Below are positions 61,739 to 64,000 of a DNA stretch of 64,000 bases, piece after piece. Each line of letters starts with the position of its first letter. The stretch's first letter is position 1. Made by a program: the position numbers and the translations under genes. Origin of the DNA: Candidatus Gastranaerophilales bacterium (lineage in GTDB: Bacteria; Cyanobacteriota; Vampirovibrionia; Gastranaerophilales; Gastranaerophilaceae); NCBI GenBank assembly GCA_944324905.1, contig CALUYB010000001.1:211485-275484 (forward strand), written 5' to 3'. The notes under the pieces were generated by a model that was not told the DNA's origin, searched no databases, and saw only the letters and a program-made list of their open reading frames with translations.

Positions 61739-62128
61739 TATGTTTCCTTTCTTATGTATATACTTCTTATATAATATTCCGATTACTTATATAAAAACTT
61801 CTGAAGATAAAAAATTGCATTAATATCAAAAAAAGTTAATAAAATTTACAAATCTTTACCATTCCTTTAATGTGTTAATCCATGCCTTTTCTTATTAGTA
61901 TAGTTGATTATAATATAAAAAAATAAAATTGCTACTAGCAAATTATTTTTTTTACACGCTTTATTAAAATTAAAATGTTGAAAAAGGAATGTTTTTAAAA
62001 TATGTTAGAAAATATCCACTAAAATAAATCATTAATATGATTTATTGCTGACATTGCCATTATATATTATTATTGAAATGTAATAATTGGCTTATTACAA
62101 CGAAAAAAAAGTATGAAAAGGAATTTAA
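61739..62128. promoter_or_regulatory. Divergent intergenic region of tpsA and tpsB
   Basis: 390 bp, very AT-rich, no gene. A good purine site lies before each start (AAAGGAAA for tpsA, AAAGGAAT for tpsB). A candidate tpsB promoter is TTGCTG (62045-62050), 17-bp spacer, TATTAT (62068-62073); the -35 is weak. For tpsA, TATATAAG-like boxes lie around 61770-61790. Nothing else stands out. Confidence 0.4.
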
Positions 62129-63913
62129 ATGCGCAGTTTTAAATTTAAAAAGTCGGGAATATTATCTTTTGCAATGTGTTTTCTGTTATCAAGCACAGCT
62201 GCATTTGCCGTTCCATCAGTCCCGTTTGAAGGAAACCCCATAGGCGGCAGCTTTGACCCTGGTGTTGTCGACCAGACAAACTTGATTCAATTAAAAGAAT
62301 ACGAACGCAGAACGCGCGAAAATATGGAAGAACATGAACGCGGACGCGAAGTTATTGAAATGGACAAAAAAATGAGGGAGCAGGTTGACCAGCTTCCCAA
62401 TAAAGAAGTAAGTTTTAAACTTAATTCAATAAAATTTACAGGTAACACTCGTTTTACCGAAGAACAATTAATGGATTTAATTTGCGAAAGAATTGGCAAT
62501 GAAGTTACTATTAATGACCTTATTACCATGGCAAATATGGTAACAGAGTATTACCAACAAAACGGTTATATTTCAACAATAGCTTATCTTCCACCGCAAA
62601 AAGTTCAAGACGGTAACGTTGAAATCGTCGTTATGGAAGGTAAATACGGTAAAGTTGAAATTGAAGGCAACAAGTGGGCAAGGGACAAATTTGTTCGTGC
62701 TACTTATTTAAAAGATAAAAATATCGAACCTGAAAATGTTTTGAACGTTCGTGATATCCAAGAAACCTTGAGAGAAATGAACGCTTCAGGGTATATGAAG
62801 GGTCAAGTTTCTATGCAAGATAATGAAGAATCTGCGCAATACACAGATTTAACCTTGCAAATGAAAGACAGATTTCCAATTGACTTTGACTTTCGTTTTG
62901 ATAACCAAGGTCGTGACGCTATCGGTCTAAACCGTGCGGTATTCTTTGCAGGTATGTACAACTTAACCGGCTGGGGTGACAAATTATTGTCAACAACAGC
63001 TCTTGCAAGGCGTTCAGTCAGCCAAGGTATTTTCTATTCTGTACCAATTGGTAGACATGAAACAAAATTGAACTTAGGCTACAGCTACAGCGGATTGACC
63101 ATGGGTGAAGAATGGAAAGACCTTGATATTAAAGGTCATTCACACAATTTCTTCGTAGGTCTTTCAAGAAGATTGGTAAAAACCGAAAACTATAAATTAT
63201 ACGGTGATGTTTCTTTAGATATAAGAAATACAAAATCTACAATCGGTGAGCAAAAACTCGTTCTCCCCGGTGGTGCTTACAAAACTCGTGCTTTAAGGGT
63301 TAACTTAACCAATATTAAAGACGACTTTTATGGTAAATGGTTTGGTAATGTCGGCGCAAGCGTTGGTCTGCCTATTATGAATGCGTCTGATGAGTTCGAC
63401 GGTTATCATGAAAGATGGTTGCCGACAAATAAATACGTAAAAGTTAACGCAAACTTAGCAAGGTTGCAAATCTTACCTATGAGATCTATGGCAATTATTC
63501 AAGCCGGCGGTCAATGGGCAAGCCATGGTTTGTATGCATCTGAAAAAATGCAATTCGGCGGTATTTCATCTGTACGTGGTTACGAAGAAGGTTTCTTGCT
63601 TAGTGACTATGGTGTAACAGCGTCGTTAGAATTCAGATCTCATATACCTTTCTTGAATAGAATTTTACCTGAAAAACTTCAATTTATTGATGATTCTATT
63701 CAGTGGGCAGCATTCTATGATGCAGGTTGGTTTGGCAATGTCGGCACAGGCACGTATGGCCCTAATTACGTAATGAGCGTGGGCGGTGGTTTAATCGTCA
63801 GACTTACAAGATACTTATCAGGTAACGTCTACATTGGTATTCCTATTGGCGATAAGCCTGAAGGCGCATCAAATTGCCGCGTTCACTTCACAATTACATC
63901 AAACATCCTGTAG
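62129..63913 (+). CDS. Two-partner secretion outer-membrane transporter (TpsB, ShlB/FhaC family)
   Basis: 594 aa. Signal peptide about 1-28 (SGILSFAMCFLLSSTAAFA). A charged helix (ERRTRENMEEHERGREVIEM, about 58-77) corresponds to the plug helix H1 of FhaC. Two POTRA domains follow (FTGNTRFTEEQL about 108-119 and VEIVVMEGKYGKVEIEGN about 169-186), then a 16-strand-type barrel with the loop-6 motif VRGY at 482-485 inside GGISSVRGYEEGFLLSDYGV. It secretes the divergently encoded TpsA. The whole protein appears intact. Confidence 0.95.
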   Translation: MRSFKFKKSGILSFAMCFLLSSTAAFAVPSVPFEGNPIGGSFDPGVVDQTNLIQLKEYERRTRENMEEHERGREVIEMDKKMREQVDQLPNKEVSFKLNSIKFTGNTRFTEEQLMDLICERIGNEVTINDLITMANMVTEYYQQNGYISTIAYLPPQKVQDGNVEIVVMEGKYGKVEIEGNKWARDKFVRATYLKDKNIEPENVLNVRDIQETLREMNASGYMKGQVSMQDNEESAQYTDLTLQMKDRFPIDFDFRFDNQGRDAIGLNRAVFFAGMYNLTGWGDKLLSTTALARRSVSQGIFYSVPIGRHETKLNLGYSYSGLTMGEEWKDLDIKGHSHNFFVGLSRRLVKTENYKLYGDVSLDIRNTKSTIGEQKLVLPGGAYKTRALRVNLTNIKDDFYGKWFGNVGASVGLPIMNASDEFDGYHERWLPTNKYVKVNANLARLQILPMRSMAIIQAGGQWASHGLYASEKMQFGGISSVRGYEEGFLLSDYGVTASLEFRSHIPFLNRILPEKLQFIDDSIQWAAFYDAGWFGNVGTGTYGPNYVMSVGGGLIVRLTRYLSGNVYIGIPIGDKPEGASNCRVHFTITSNIL

Positions 63914-63930
63914 TTTGAAAATAAAGTTTA

Positions 63931-63956
63931 AAAGCCCTGAATTTCAGGGCTTTTTT
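63931..63956 (+). terminator. Rho-independent terminator after tpsB
   Basis: AAAGCCCTGA (63931-63940), loop ATT, TCAGGGCTTT (63944-63953), then T run to 63956. It also sits just after the end of the minus-strand gene at the right edge. Confidence 0.85.
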
Positions 63957-63960
63957 GTGC

Positions 63961-64000
63961 TTATCTTTTTCTGTAATAGCCTTTTACTTTTGTTCCGTCA
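63961..64000 (-). CDS. C-terminal end of an unidentified minus-strand gene
   Basis: An open frame entering from the right edge ends with TAA at 63963-63961; the visible residues are DGTKVKGYYRKR. The basic aromatic ending and the close terminator suggest a real gene end, but only 12 residues are in view, so nothing more can be said. Confidence 0.4.
   Translation of the reverse strand, partial: DGTKVKGYYRKR

Noticed and set aside
1..64000. CRISPR arrays, tRNA, rRNA, prophage or insertion sequence
   Set aside because: No regularly spaced direct repeats, cloverleaf or rRNA signatures, phage structural genes or transposase were recognised by reading; only the RT/Avd pair and REP-like palindromes hint at mobile elements.

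Overview
The window looks like a chromosomal segment of an A+T-rich, diderm, fermentative and motile bacterium. The best fit is a non-photosynthetic cyanobacterial relative of the Gastranaerophilales (Melainabacteria/Vampirovibrionia) type. This is an inference from gene content: two-partner secretion and KdsB (outer membrane with Kdo), flagellin, a Tad/Flp pilus, MEP-pathway IspD, a DapL-like aminotransferase, B12-dependent ribonucleotide reductase, a membrane pyrophosphatase, an electron-transfer flavoprotein pair and a rubredoxin/flavodiiron module. No 16S rRNA, tRNA or CRISPR was seen, so the taxonomy is not proven.

Layout. 1-2.4 kb: the 3' end of a glycine-rich protein gene faces a reverse transcriptase + Avd pair typical of diversity-generating retroelements (DGRs), followed by REP-like repeats. 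2.5-6.3 kb: a secreted hydrolase-fold protein with a degenerate triad, an orphan DNA methyltransferase and a large unrecognised protein with STI1-like repeats. 6.4-18.8 kb: etfBA, a dnaJ variant, YitT, a solute-binding lipoprotein, membrane pyrophosphatase, YjbQ, an M24 peptidase, a membrane glycosyltransferase, an SpoU methyltransferase, a 62-aa protein and gpsA. 18.8-22.2 kb: dnaB and a flagellin gene enclosed by two copies of a 115-bp composite repeat. 22.2-33.9 kb: radA, a PLP lyase, flavodiiron protein, rubredoxin (a short gene found by reading the sequence), a degenerate PIG-L-like protein, nrdJ, TPR protein, nrnA, yihY, yhaM, an exported protein and cinA/pncC. 34.0-43.9 kb: a Tad pilus run (cpaB, cpaC, cpaE, cpaF, tadB, tadC) that continues into ribD, aroQ, thiL and ispD. 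43.8-48.7 kb (minus): uppS, rdgB, a GAF/HD-GYP protein and a TPR protein. 48.7-55.7 kb: PadR-like regulator, DUF512 radical-SAM-like protein, an unknown protein, ffh, rpsP, a glycosyltransferase, a DapL-like aminotransferase and a separate Flp pilin gene. 55.7-64 kb: kdsB and a TPR protein, then a divergent two-partner secretion pair (TpsA exoprotein and TpsB transporter) and the end of one more gene.

How the parts relate. Pilus machinery (34-41 kb) and pilin (55.4 kb) are split. Surface display is a theme: flagellin, Flp pilus, TpsA/TpsB and possibly a DGR target. The rubredoxin-flavodiiron unit probably removes oxygen or NO in an anaerobe. NrdJ supplies deoxynucleotides without needing oxygen, and the pyrophosphatase conserves energy from PPi.

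Regulatory reading. Several promoters fit a sigma-70-like TTGAAA/TTTACA-N17-TATAAT pattern. At least nine gene starts lack a visible Shine-Dalgarno site and instead have a TANNNT -10-like box 6-7 nt before the start codon, which suggests leaderless mRNAs. Other genes use clear AAGGAG sites and often TTG or GTG starts. Start sites were moved from the longest ORF where the ribosome binding site or promoter argued for it.
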